Assembly: GCA_001804865.1 (NCBI GenBank)
Contig: MHBK01000071.1
Span: 29,001 to 88,245 of the forward strand
Direction: 5' to 3'
From: Lentisphaerae bacterium GWF2_57_35
GTDB taxonomy: Bacteria > Verrucomicrobiota > Kiritimatiellia > CAIQIC01 > GWF2-57-35
DNA length: 59,245 nucleotides
Shown here: piece by piece, positions 28,201-36,500 of the stretch
Position numbering within the stretch: position 1 is the stretch's first letter
How the letters are laid out: each line of letters opens with the position of its first letter
Notes under the pieces: model-generated
What the model was told of the DNA's origin: nothing
Database searches by the model: none
What the model saw: only the letters and a program-made list of their open reading frames with translations
Program-made: the position numbers and the translations under genes

Positions 28201-29938
28201 TTGCGTCACGCTGGACCTGCTCAATTCCAATGGCGTTTCCATCGTTTCCACAACCATCGTGACCAGCACGGGCACGTCCAGCAACCGCTTCTTCGCCACA
28301 ACCCCCGCCGCGCTCCCGCAGCCCCCCTACTCCTGGAAGGCCGCCGCGATCTCGGATTTGTGGGGCGACCATCATGACGTGCTCGATGGCTTCGAAGATC
28401 GAGAGCAAGGCAACGGAGAGGAATTCATCAGCCCTTGGACGGCTTTTGCCTACGATCAGAATGGCGGCATTCAGGTCTGGTCGCGCGGCGTCGACGGACA
28501 AGCTTCCGAAGGAATCCAAAGCGCCTTCATGGACGTCAACAATCCCAATCCCGGCGGCTGGTCCGGCTTTGGCATGACCCGGGAATACAGCCAGGCGTGG
28601 GCGCTGCCCCCGCCCAGCCAGCGCTCGAACATCTGGTTTGCCTTCGACTTCAAGGAAACCAATGTCGTCAACGGCACGCTGACCATGAAAGTGGAAGACA
28701 GCGGCGCCCCGTCGGCCGGCGCCCTTGAGTTTACCGCCGCCTACACCGGCGGCTGGCAGACCATCAGCAACCGGCTGAGCAACTTTACCGTTTCCGCCTA
28801 CCCGGGCACGTTTAATTCGAACAGCATCAAAAAGCTCACCGTACTCCTGCAAACCGGCGCCCAAGTCGGCCTTTATCAAAGCCATTTCGACAACATCCGG
28901 TTCGTGGGCACGACCGGCGAATGGATGGGCGCGACCTCAAGCGGAAATCTTCATAGCAGCTTCGAAGACCTGACCCGCGGAGAATGGGTCGCCCCCGCGC
29001 CATGGAGCGCGCCTCAAAGCTATCCCGACGGCGGCTCGCAACAATGGATTACCCACGGCATCGACGCAACGGCCAGCGATGGCATCAATGGGCATTTCTT
29101 CATATTTACCAGCCATACCAATGATGGCGGCTATTCGGGCATTTACGAGCTTTACACCTTCCCCCAGGCGCCGAGCTTGCCCTCCGATCTGTCCAAGGCG
29201 GGATTCAGTCTCGATTTCTCCGAAGCCAACGGCGACGCCTGCGACGTGGAACTCCAAATCAAGAGCGCCTCCGGCCAGAGCACCTATTCGAGATCTTATA
29301 GCCACACGCCGGGAGGCTGGGATCGCTTCTCCGCATCGCTCGATCAATTTTCCGGCGATGCCGACACGGCTCAGCTCACTGCGCTGGGCGTTGTGGTCAA
29401 AATGAATGCCGCCCGTACCGAATATGCCTGCCACCTCGACAACATCCGCTTCACCGGCGTCGTCAGCACAGCGCTGTCGCCGGTCACCAACGGGCTCTAC
29501 CTCAGCATCAACGATACCCCCGCCGATACCGACAGCGACCACGACGGCATTCCCGATCTGTACGAAACCGACACCGGCATATGGAACGGACCCACCGACA
29601 CGGGAACCGATCCTCATAATCCCGACTCCGATGGCGACAGTTTGAAGGACGGCGATGAAGGGATCGCAGGCACGGACCCGAACGTAACTTCAAGCTTCTT
29701 CTCGGCTGACGAAGTCAGGCAGAGCGCCTCGGGCATCGTGATCGCCTGGTTCGCGCACAGCAATCGCATCTACAGCGTGCATTACTTCGACGGCAACCTC
29801 ATGAGCGGCGGCCCCTTCGCCCCCCTGGGCTCCTTCACCAATATCCTCGCCGCCTCCGACGGCGCCACCAACGTCGTCGACGCCGCCAGCCAAGGCGTCA
29901 CCCAACGTTTCTACCGGGTGAACGTGCGGAGGCCTTGA
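25277..29938 (+). CDS. Very large secreted beta-galactosidase-like glycoside hydrolase (GH42/GH-A) with carbohydrate-binding modules
   Basis: 1553 residues with a signal peptide (about 1-29). A TIM barrel (about 35-430) has Glu189 in GWILGNEYAY as acid/base and Glu375 in VLVTETGHS as nucleophile, most like GH42 beta-galactosidases. A GH42 trimerisation-like domain follows (about 470-650), then beta domains (about 790-1020), two related jelly-roll modules beginning GFEDREQGNGEEF and SFEDLTRGEWVAP and ending HLDNIRF (probable carbohydrate-binding modules, about 1035-1400), calcium-binding motifs (DTDSDHDGIPDLYE, DSDGDSLKDGDE) and the terminal module ending RFYRVNVRRP. Expected outside the cell or on its surface, attacking a galactose-containing polysaccharide; substrate is inferred. 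Coupled to the upstream regulator. Confidence 0.8.
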   Translation: MNAPVPARWVFVLFAALLGLSTAERGLAGAPCVEIRNGYFWDSQAGAYWIPHGFAYQTINPYVFATQTPEQIDYDFLEMKKLHADSLRVDFTWGYIEPAAGSFDWTGADRIVATAEKYGLRLFPLIGYQYPPDWATNYSWMAVNQSNRTSNVLNYNHPGAIAAYTNFIGRLTARYKDSPAIAGWILGNEYAYFDLWEPYDPHLFLGYDANYSLPSFRGYLTNLYSGNIAALNANWGTAYAAFDTVVMPLAYPGIANPGDPNLQNRNSPPYHDLIQWRKKSIGDFVAAGSLAARNADTNHLRSYSMVGGIYSGFDANNTCEDAKTIVARCAAAGAPLDFWSINNYAWASEGNELRTAQFGITKYQDQSGLPVLVTETGHSSTENLFPGASPRQAAALPGQVWEALIAGAAGVHIFTWNDRPFGGSQIREAGFGIVQLSRLIKNPVYWNIQETFRRMEQSNLPSLLGASRSPSPDIYLYWSSDADMVWPRANQENGMLWGGLKRLGYEPRFLDEDGLDAGAYTNAQALLLSHAFSMSAARLAQLTNALAAGIHLHANAALPGRYDPYHKENPGWAALMADVFGLNVGAATNSWHGGIAGNWEQPYTGLYFEYLGALGPLTPSYPWTNISTWIRMMNITAHSGVTVVKGKYDYWGMRELPALQTKDHPGQGKAAINTFALGDSVQMWWLSPRAEEMVWQLHSDWGRAIYRDGFGMQPAIDLVGTGRFYVVPDYRLCTNGSILISLLNESTNAVSIALNATNLIRGKTVEQLSSAKGIVASNSTGQLNLTLAGDEYLLLYAYTNNESLANTSPYKIWLASEPPGIWPNGQGVSVQVGYDTRGETMNLHLDFRTVGEAPTIYGQTNCPGIAGTGTNELRLNVAEADLGNPAYLSTPEGGAYELHAWLEKSGEKVSECTLPARLLWGARPASIPASVQTGQTYQIVVHWQELPSFLPDEYPTPLSRADVWPSSNNDATEKYCVTLDLLNSNGVSIVSTTIVTSTGTSSNRFFATTPAALPQPPYSWKAAAISDLWGDHHDVLDGFEDREQGNGEEFISPWTAFAYDQNGGIQVWSRGVDGQASEGIQSAFMDVNNPNPGGWSGFGMTREYSQAWALPPPSQRSNIWFAFDFKETNVVNGTLTMKVEDSGAPSAGALEFTAAYTGGWQTISNRLSNFTVSAYPGTFNSNSIKKLTVLLQTGAQVGLYQSHFDNIRFVGTTGEWMGATSSGNLHSSFEDLTRGEWVAPAPWSAPQSYPDGGSQQWITHGIDATASDGINGHFFIFTSHTNDGGYSGIYELYTFPQAPSLPSDLSKAGFSLDFSEANGDACDVELQIKSASGQSTYSRSYSHTPGGWDRFSASLDQFSGDADTAQLTALGVVVKMNAARTEYACHLDNIRFTGVVSTALSPVTNGLYLSINDTPADTDSDHDGIPDLYETDTGIWNGPTDTGTDPHNPDSDGDSLKDGDEGIAGTDPNVTSSFFSADEVRQSASGIVIAWFAHSNRIYSVHYFDGNLMSGGPFAPLGSFTNILAASDGATNVVDAASQGVTQRFYRVNVRRP

Positions 29939-29973
29939 AGAGAAGGCCAAAGAGAAAAGTCCAAAGTCCAAAG

Positions 29974-30353
29974 GGGTAAATCCCGACACGGCCGCAGAAA
30001 ACACGTACCTGGGGATAAACTGGCCAGCGACGGCTGGAGGCGGGGCGAGGTCGCCTGTCTTTTATACACAGATTCGAAGCAGCCTTTTCTGCAAGGCCTT
30101 CGGATGAACCCATTCAGGTGAAACAACAGGTGGCCCGGCTTCTCCGAAGACGGGCTCTTCGGGTCCTGAAGCCGCGTTACGGAGAACGCGGCCCACCTGC
30201 AGAATCCATCCCTTCGCTTCTCTTATCTATGCTTACAGATGAATTCCGTGCCATCAATTTGTGTATAAGAGACAGGCGAGGTCGCCCCGGCTCCATTTCG
30301 CAAGCCGATCCTTATTGAACGGAATGAATCTGCGGCCGTGTCGGAATGCGCCC
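29974..30353. mobile_element. Second MITE of the GACACGGCC family, carrying a nested insertion
   Basis: Left end 29974-29997 (GGGTAAATCCCGACACGGCC...) and right end 30330-30353 form an inverted repeat, perfect over 15 bases (29983-29997 with 30330-30344). Each end matches the MITE at 9805-9942 at about 17 of 22 positions, including GGG at the tip and the GACACGGCC core. Flanks share GTCCAA but sit inside a simple repeat, so a target duplication cannot be proved. Without the nested element the copy would be close to 150 bases, like the first one. No coding capacity. Confidence 0.7.
30055..30275. mobile_element. 221-bp element with IS50/Tn5-type ends inside the second MITE
   Basis: The ends CTGTCTTTTATACACA (30055-30070) and TGTGTATAAGAGACAG (30260-30275) are inverted repeats with one mismatch and match the IS50 mosaic-end consensus. 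GCGAGGTCGC is duplicated on both sides (30045-30054 and 30276-30285), a 10-base target duplication usual for IS4-family insertion. The interior is palindrome-rich (GGTGGCCCGG ... GCGGCCCACC; CCGCGTTacggagAACGCGG) and non-coding, so it is a MITE needing a transposase in trans. A sequencing-adapter artefact is less likely because the two ends differ and a duplication is present. Confidence 0.75.
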
Positions 30354-30446
30354 GGTCCAAGATCCAAAGGAGATATGGACTTGTCCTGATTCCCCCCTAG
30401 ACTTTGGACTTTGGTCTTTGGACCTTGGACTTTGGACTTAAAAAAA

Positions 30447-30536
30447 TGGCGGAGAGGGAGGGATTCGAACCCCCGGTGCCCGTAAGGACACTCCGGTTTT
30501 CAAGACCGGTGCAATAAACCGCTCTGCCACCTCTCC
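30447..30536 (-). tRNA. tRNA-Ser (anticodon TGA)
   Basis: Minus strand: acceptor GGAGAGG pairs with CCTCTCC, D-arm GGCAGAGCGGTTTATTGCA, anticodon loop CTTGAAA with TGA, a long variable arm as in type II tRNAs, T-arm GGGGGTTCGAATCCCTC, and an encoded CCA end. Reads UCN serine codons. The mobile elements lie just beyond its 3' end. Confidence 0.97.
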
Positions 30537-30659
30537 AGACGATCAGCCGACATTTTCTAGCGTCGGGAGAGGACAAATCAATAAAATACGGGCTCAGAAG
30601 TATTAAAAAGTCGGGTTTCTGGTGAACCCATTGCCTGCCGCCGGCGTTCTTACAAGGTA

Positions 30660-31493
30660 ATGACAGAGAAATCGGCTTTCAAAACAGCATTCATCCAGCC
30701 GCCAACACGTCGCTTGGTTATTCCGCCCGGCGTTCGGTTGCGGCTTCACGAGTCCATTTGGGCGGGCAAGAAAGGCCGGACGGCCTGGTCATGGCCGGGC
30801 TTCATGGCTTCCACGGCGCTGCACGGCTGTTTTGTTGCCGTCTTGCTGATGACTCCGCCAAGAGTCGTGCCGCAAGAGATCGCTGCGACCTATGAGCTCA
30901 CGCTGCTGCCCAGTCTGCCGGCGGTTGAGCCCCAAAAAGAACTCCCGAAGCCGGTCGAAGAGAAAAGCGCGGAGCCGCCTCCAGAGGCAAAGCAGGAACT
31001 CCAGGAGGAGCCCGAAGAGGAACTCTTGAAGGAAGAGTCGGCGCCCAGCGCGCAGTTATCGGTCGCATCCGAGGCCTCCCACGGCGAAAGCAACTACTGG
31101 CAAGTCGTGCGCGCTGCCGTGGCCAGCCACATACGCTACCCGGCGTTCGCCCGCCGGCAGAACCAGGAAGGCTACGCGCTGATCAAGCTCACCATCGACC
31201 CAACGGGACAGCTTCGCGAAGTGGTCCCTTTGGAATCGTCGGCCGGCCTCTTTTCAAAATGCGCCACGGCCGCCGCTGAAAAAGCGTCGCCCTTCCCCCC
31301 TCCGACGAATTGCGCTGCGGCGGTACTCAGCGCGGTCATACCGATCCATTTTCGCATCGACAACAAGGAGAGCCATGAACAGCAGGATGAACCGGTCAGG
31401 GCGTATAAAGATCATTACAGGGACACTAATGGGGTTGTTTGGCGCATTTTCGGCTGCGTCGGCGCAGGACCCCACGAATACGACGCTGCCTGA
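30660..31493 (+). CDS. TonB-like energy transducer
   Basis: 277 residues. Cytosolic start, one transmembrane helix (about 47-62: FMASTALHGCFVAVLLM), a Pro/Glu-rich periplasmic linker (about 80-130) and a TonB C-terminal domain (about 150-235: YWQVVRAAVASHIRYPAFAR, GYALIKLTIDPTGQLREV, AVIPIHFRID). It carries energy from an ExbB/ExbD-type channel to the receptor encoded next. After the expected end (IPIHFRID) the frame runs on for 43 more residues inside the receptor gene, an overlap of 119 bases; this tail has no TonB character and either is real, or reflects loss of the original stop. Confidence 0.85.
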   Translation: MTEKSAFKTAFIQPPTRRLVIPPGVRLRLHESIWAGKKGRTAWSWPGFMASTALHGCFVAVLLMTPPRVVPQEIAATYELTLLPSLPAVEPQKELPKPVEEKSAEPPPEAKQELQEEPEEELLKEESAPSAQLSVASEASHGESNYWQVVRAAVASHIRYPAFARRQNQEGYALIKLTIDPTGQLREVVPLESSAGLFSKCATAAAEKASPFPPPTNCAAAVLSAVIPIHFRIDNKESHEQQDEPVRAYKDHYRDTNGVVWRIFGCVGAGPHEYDAA

Positions 31494-33561
31494 GATTGTC
31501 GTAACGGCTACGCGAACAGGCGAGAATCCGGAGGAGATTCCACAATCGGTGGTCAACGTTACGGCGGAAGACATTCGCAAACGGCAGCCGAGCCAGCCGG
31601 TCGACGCGATCCGCGACGAACCCGGCATCTGGGTCCAAAAAACGGGCTCGGGCGGCGGAACGCCGATCGTTCGAGGGTTGATGGGCAATCAAGTACTATA
31701 CTTGGTCGACGGCATTCGCATCAACAACGGCCGGCTGTTCAGCGGCCCCAACGCTTTCTTCAATCAGGTGGACATCGGCTCGATCGACCAGATTGAAGTC
31801 CTCAAGGGGCCGGGCTCCGTGCAATACGGCAGCGATGCTCTGGGCGGCGTCATTCAGATGCGCACGAAGACGCTGAACCGTTTTCCGGAGTCGCCGGAAT
31901 ACGGCGGTATGCTGTCGGGCCATTACAGTTCAGCCGACGAGGGAAAATATGGGCACGGAGAGCTGTATTATGCCGATGAAGACTACAACGCCCTCGTGGG
32001 CGGCACGTACTTCAGCGCCGAAAATTTTCGGACTGGCGGCGACGAAGGCGTGCTGGACAACACCTCGCTCAACAGCCGGGGCGTCATGGGCAAGGTGCAG
32101 TACCAAGTCGGCGAAGGGCATGTCTTGACCTTGGGTTATCTCGAAAACATCCGTACGGACGTCGCGAGGTTCGACCAATCGAAACGGAATCAGCCCAGCG
32201 GCATCCCCCGCTATTTCACGCCCCGCGAGGACCGGCAAATCTTTTATCTGCGCGACAGCCTGGATCGCCCGGACAGCGTGATCAGCCACTTGGAGCCTTA
32301 CGTCTATTATCAGAAATATAGCGGTCGCTCGGATTACAACGTCGAAAGCGAAGCCGACCTCCGCAAGGACCAGACCGATCAGGACCAAAGCCATTACGGC
32401 GGCGGCATTCAAGCGGTCACGCCTCTTCTGGATGCCGTGCAATTGGCGTACGGACTCGACGGCCGCTATGAGTATTTCGACGAAGGCAAAATCCGCTACA
32501 CAAAAGACAAGACCACCGGCAACACCACCGCTTCAACGCCCAAAGGCAAAACCCCGGATGGCCGCTATGACGTCGTGGACGCCTTCCTGATGGCGGACTG
32601 GACCCCGATCGAAAAAGCGCGCATCACCGCGGGCGCCCGCTTTGAAAGCACGCACCTGGATTCCGAGCCCGAGAAGAACGACGCCTCAGCCGGCTTTTCC
32701 GTAGACGATCTGAAGATCAACGAACGGTGGAACTCCGTCACCTACAGTTTGGGCGGCATTTATTGGCTGACCGAAAACCTGGCGTTGGATACCGACGTGG
32801 CCTCCGGATTCCGGGCGCCGACTTATTCCGACGTCCTGAGCTTCGGCCCGTTCACCTACGGCGTCAACGTCCCCAGCCCGGACGTCTCTCCCGAAAAAAG
32901 CGTCAGTTGGGAAATCGGACCGCGCTACGACTCGGAAATGTTCAAAGCTCAAATTACTTGGTTCCAGACTTGGCTGGACGATCTGATCGACAGCCAGCCC
33001 ACCGGAGGGTTTATCGATATGAACGATAACGGAGTAGAAGATCCCGGCGAAGCCACCTATGCCAAGGAAAACTCCGGCAAAGGCTGGATTCACGGTCTCG
33101 AATCCTCCGCCGACTGGCAGTTCATGGAATCGTGGGGCGCTTTTGGATCGTTCGCTTGGACGGAAGGACGCAACGACACCCAGGACGAGCCGTTGCGCTT
33201 CATTCCGCCGCCCAACGGCGTTCTGGGCCTGCGCTATCAGCCCATCGTCAAGCTTCGCATCGAAGCCTATGCCCGCCTGGCGGCCGCGCAAACGCAGGTG
33301 TCCTCGGACGACCAGAGCGATCCGGCGCGCGCGACCGATCCGTCGGTCACATTCCCCTCGAAAACCAATCCGCCTTTGCGCGACGATTTTTCGATCCCGG
33401 GCTACACGACCTATCATGTGAAGACCAGCTTCGACATCAAACCCAGCACTACCGTCTTCTTGCTGGCAGACAACCTGACCGACAAAAATTATCGGGAAGC
33501 CTTCAGCCGGCTGGATGCCCAAGGCATCAGCTTTACGCTGGGGCTGGAAACGCGATTCTAA
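31375..33561 (+). CDS. TonB-dependent outer-membrane receptor, probably for haem or a related tetrapyrrole
   Basis: 728 residues; AAGGAG lies 4 bases before the ATG, inside tonB. Signal peptide about 1-30. TonB box-like LPEIVVTATR, plug domain (about 40-165: DAIRDEPGIWVQ, GTPIVRGLMGNQVLYLVDGI, EVLKGPGSVQYGSDALGG) and a 22-strand-type barrel ending FTLGLETRF. The barrel has the FRAP motif of haem receptors (GFRAPTYSDV) but the NPNL motif that normally follows is replaced by PSPDVSPEKS and the usual intervening His is absent. Followed after 3 bases by the CobN-like gene, as in hmuR-hmuS. Ligand therefore inferred as haem; cobalamin is the alternative. Confidence 0.85.
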   Translation: MNSRMNRSGRIKIITGTLMGLFGAFSAASAQDPTNTTLPEIVVTATRTGENPEEIPQSVVNVTAEDIRKRQPSQPVDAIRDEPGIWVQKTGSGGGTPIVRGLMGNQVLYLVDGIRINNGRLFSGPNAFFNQVDIGSIDQIEVLKGPGSVQYGSDALGGVIQMRTKTLNRFPESPEYGGMLSGHYSSADEGKYGHGELYYADEDYNALVGGTYFSAENFRTGGDEGVLDNTSLNSRGVMGKVQYQVGEGHVLTLGYLENIRTDVARFDQSKRNQPSGIPRYFTPREDRQIFYLRDSLDRPDSVISHLEPYVYYQKYSGRSDYNVESEADLRKDQTDQDQSHYGGGIQAVTPLLDAVQLAYGLDGRYEYFDEGKIRYTKDKTTGNTTASTPKGKTPDGRYDVVDAFLMADWTPIEKARITAGARFESTHLDSEPEKNDASAGFSVDDLKINERWNSVTYSLGGIYWLTENLALDTDVASGFRAPTYSDVLSFGPFTYGVNVPSPDVSPEKSVSWEIGPRYDSEMFKAQITWFQTWLDDLIDSQPTGGFIDMNDNGVEDPGEATYAKENSGKGWIHGLESSADWQFMESWGAFGSFAWTEGRNDTQDEPLRFIPPPNGVLGLRYQPIVKLRIEAYARLAAAQTQVSSDDQSDPARATDPSVTFPSKTNPPLRDDFSIPGYTTYHVKTSFDIKPSTTVFLLADNLTDKNYREAFSRLDAQGISFTLGLETRF

Positions 33562-33564
33562 AGA

Positions 33565-36500
33565 ATGATTGTCTATATGCGGTTTTTCAGATGGTTGGTT
33601 TTAGGACTGAGCCTGCTCGTTCCCCCCGCCGCCCTGGCAGGGGGCGGTTCGTTTTTGGTCATTGGCGCTTGGGACCGGGCCTTGCCTGTATTTGAACGGG
33701 CGGCTGCGGAAACAGGAATCCAGGCACGCTTCATCTCCGGAGACGAGGCCGGCCAGCTCACAGCGCAAGAACTCAAAAATCTTGATGTCGTCCTGGTGCT
33801 TAATTTGTCGCCGCAAACGACCGGGCAACTCCGCGACGCGCTGCTGGAGGCACGAACGACCATGCCCGGATTGAAGATATTATCCTTGGACCAACGGGAC
33901 ACCCAGAAAGACCTCGATCAAGCGGGCGTTCTTGAACACGATGCCGCGATCCCGAAATACTGGCGTTATACCGGCGTGGAAAACTTGCGGCGGATGATTC
34001 GATACATTCAGGCCAAGCACCTGAGCCAGCCGGGCGAAGTCCTGCCGCCCGTGGTCGTTCCCGACTTCGGAATTTATCATCCCGCGGCGAGCAACCTTTT
34101 TGGCGAGATCAATGCCTATGTTCAATGGGCGCAATCGAACGGACGCCTCATGGAGAACGCGCCGCGCGTGGCCTTGCTGGTACAGCAAAGTTTTGTCGTC
34201 ACGGAAGACACGAAGGTCTACGACGCCGTGATCGAGGCCTTCGAAAAACGAGGCATCGGCATCGGCGTATTTTTCGCCGCGGAACTGTCGCGGCTGCAAG
34301 AATTGCTGTCGGCCTGGAAACCGGAACTGCTGATCGACGACGCGCACGCCTCCCCGGCCGCGCTGCAAAGCGCATCGGTCATGGACATCCCCCACATGAA
34401 GCAAATCGCCATGCTGCGCGCCACGATGGCGGAGTGGGAAGCTTCGCCGTTGGGGTTGCCGTTCCAGGACGTGAGTCTCCACCTGCTCACGCAGGAGTTG
34501 TACGGGATTATCGATCCGGTCGTGGTCGGCGGCCTGAAAGTGAATCTCAGCGGCTATCGCATTCACGAACCAATCCCCGAACGAATCGAGCGACTCGCCG
34601 ACCGCGCCCAGGCGTGGCTGAATCTCCGGCACAAAGCGAATGCCGATAAACGCATCGCGATCGTCTACTACAACAAATACCTGGGACAGGCCGATCTTGC
34701 CCGCGGCACGCCCAGCGGTGCATTTCTTGACGGGCCGGAAAGTTTGGTTCGGCTCCTGCGCGCGATGAAAGCCCAAGGCTACACGATCCATCGCATGCCC
34801 AAAGACAGCGCCGAACTCATCCAATGGATGAAAAAAGAGGGCCGCAATATCGGAAATTGGGCGCCCGGCGATTTGGAGCAACTCGTAACAAACAGCTCGC
34901 CCGAAATGATCACGCCCAAGGTCTACGAAGGCTGGTTTTCGACGCTTTCCGACAAAAATCGCGCTGCCGTGACCGAAAAATTCGGTCCAGCGCCCGGAAA
35001 TCAGATGATTTTCGTTGAAAATGGCCAAAAATTGGTCGTTTTGCCGAAAATTGACCTCGGAAACGTGATTTTGATGCCTCAACCGGCCCGTGGACCTGAA
35101 AATGACGCGAAATTACTTCATGATCGCAGCACGCCGCCGCCTCATCAGTACCTCGCCTTCTACTGGTGGCTTCAAAAAGGTTTCAAGGCCGACGCCATTA
35201 TTCATTTCGGCACTCACGGCTCCGAGTTACTGCTCCCCATGAAGGCCAACGGCCTTTCCAAAGACGATTACGGCGATATTTGCATCGGAGCGATGCCCAA
35301 CATCACGCCGTGGATCATCGACAACGCCGCGGAAGGCGCGCTGGCCAAGCGCCGCGCGTATGCGGTCCTGATCGATCATCTCACGCCTCCCATCGAAGGC
35401 GCGGGGCTTTCCGGGGCTTTAAAAAATCTCGATAACGACATCGACAAGTTCCAAGGCTTGGAAGCCGGCATCCTGAAGGAAAAGTTTCGTAGCTCGATCA
35501 CGGAGGCCGCAGCCAAAACAGATTTTGGCATAACGACGAAGGACCTGCTTGCCGACGACGAAATTCAATCCCTCGCCGCTAAGCTTCACGAAATCCACAA
35601 TCAAATTGCACCGATGAAGCTGCACGTGTTAGGCGAAGCGCCGGACGAGAAACACTTGCCTCCCTTCATCGTGAGCATGCTGGGCCGCAAGCTTCTAAAT
35701 GAATTGGCCGGCTCGGACGCGCGCGCTCGAGCCGAGGCCATGATTACCCGCTTAATTCAAAAAGGCTCCTCGCCGGAGCTGCCGGAAAAGTACGAGGCTT
35801 TGGCCAAGGATTATCTGAACCGATTCACGCACACGACCAATGAAATCGAATACATTTTGCATGCATTGGCCGGTCGGTTCGTCCCGCCGGGTCCGTGCAA
35901 CGATCCAGTGCGGAATCCGGGCGCGATTCCCACCGGGCGCAACATGTACACGGTCAACCCGGAAGAAATTCCCACGAAGCAGGCTTGGGAAATCGGCGTG
36001 GCGCTGGTCGACGATTTGCTGAAAACCCACCAACTGAAAAAAGTGGCCTTCGACCTCAATGCTTTTGAGACGATGCGCGACTTCGGCGTGATGGAAGCCC
36101 AGATTCTCTACCTGATGGGCCTGCGTCCGATTTGGGATGCCAACAACCTCGCGGTCGATGTCGAAGTCATCCCCGCCGCCGAACTCAAGCGTCCGCGCAT
36201 CGATGTGTTCATCGCCATCAGCGGGACCATGCGCGACAATTTTCCCTCGCGCATTCAACTTCTCGATAAAGCCGTCCGCCTCGTCTCCGCCATCGACGAA
36301 AACGATAATTTTGTCCGCGAAAACACGAAAAACCGTGAAAAAAGCCTCTTGGAACGCAATTTTTCGCCGAAAATGGCCGAAAAATACGCTTCGGCACGTA
36401 TTTTCGGCCAAAAACCGGGTGAATACGGCACGAAGATTCTTTATTTGATCCCGAAAAGCGGTTCATGGAACAGCGAGCAGGAAGTCGCGAACGTGTACAT

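Larger units (their letters stand above)
29958..30438. repeat. Outer inverted pair of the AGTCCAAAGTCCAA repeat
   Basis: AGTCCAAAGTCCAA at 29958-29971 and its exact reverse complement at 30425-30438 bracket the nested mobile elements between the GH42-like gene and tRNA-Ser. Further degenerate copies of the CTTTGGA unit lie at about 30400-30424. A third exact 14-mer is at 7438-7451. Confidence 0.65.

Noticed and set aside
30055..30275. Library adapter contamination
   Set aside because: Considered because the ends match the Tn5 mosaic end, but the ends differ by one base, extend beyond the kit sequence differently and are flanked by a 10-base duplication; kept as a natural element pending read inspection.
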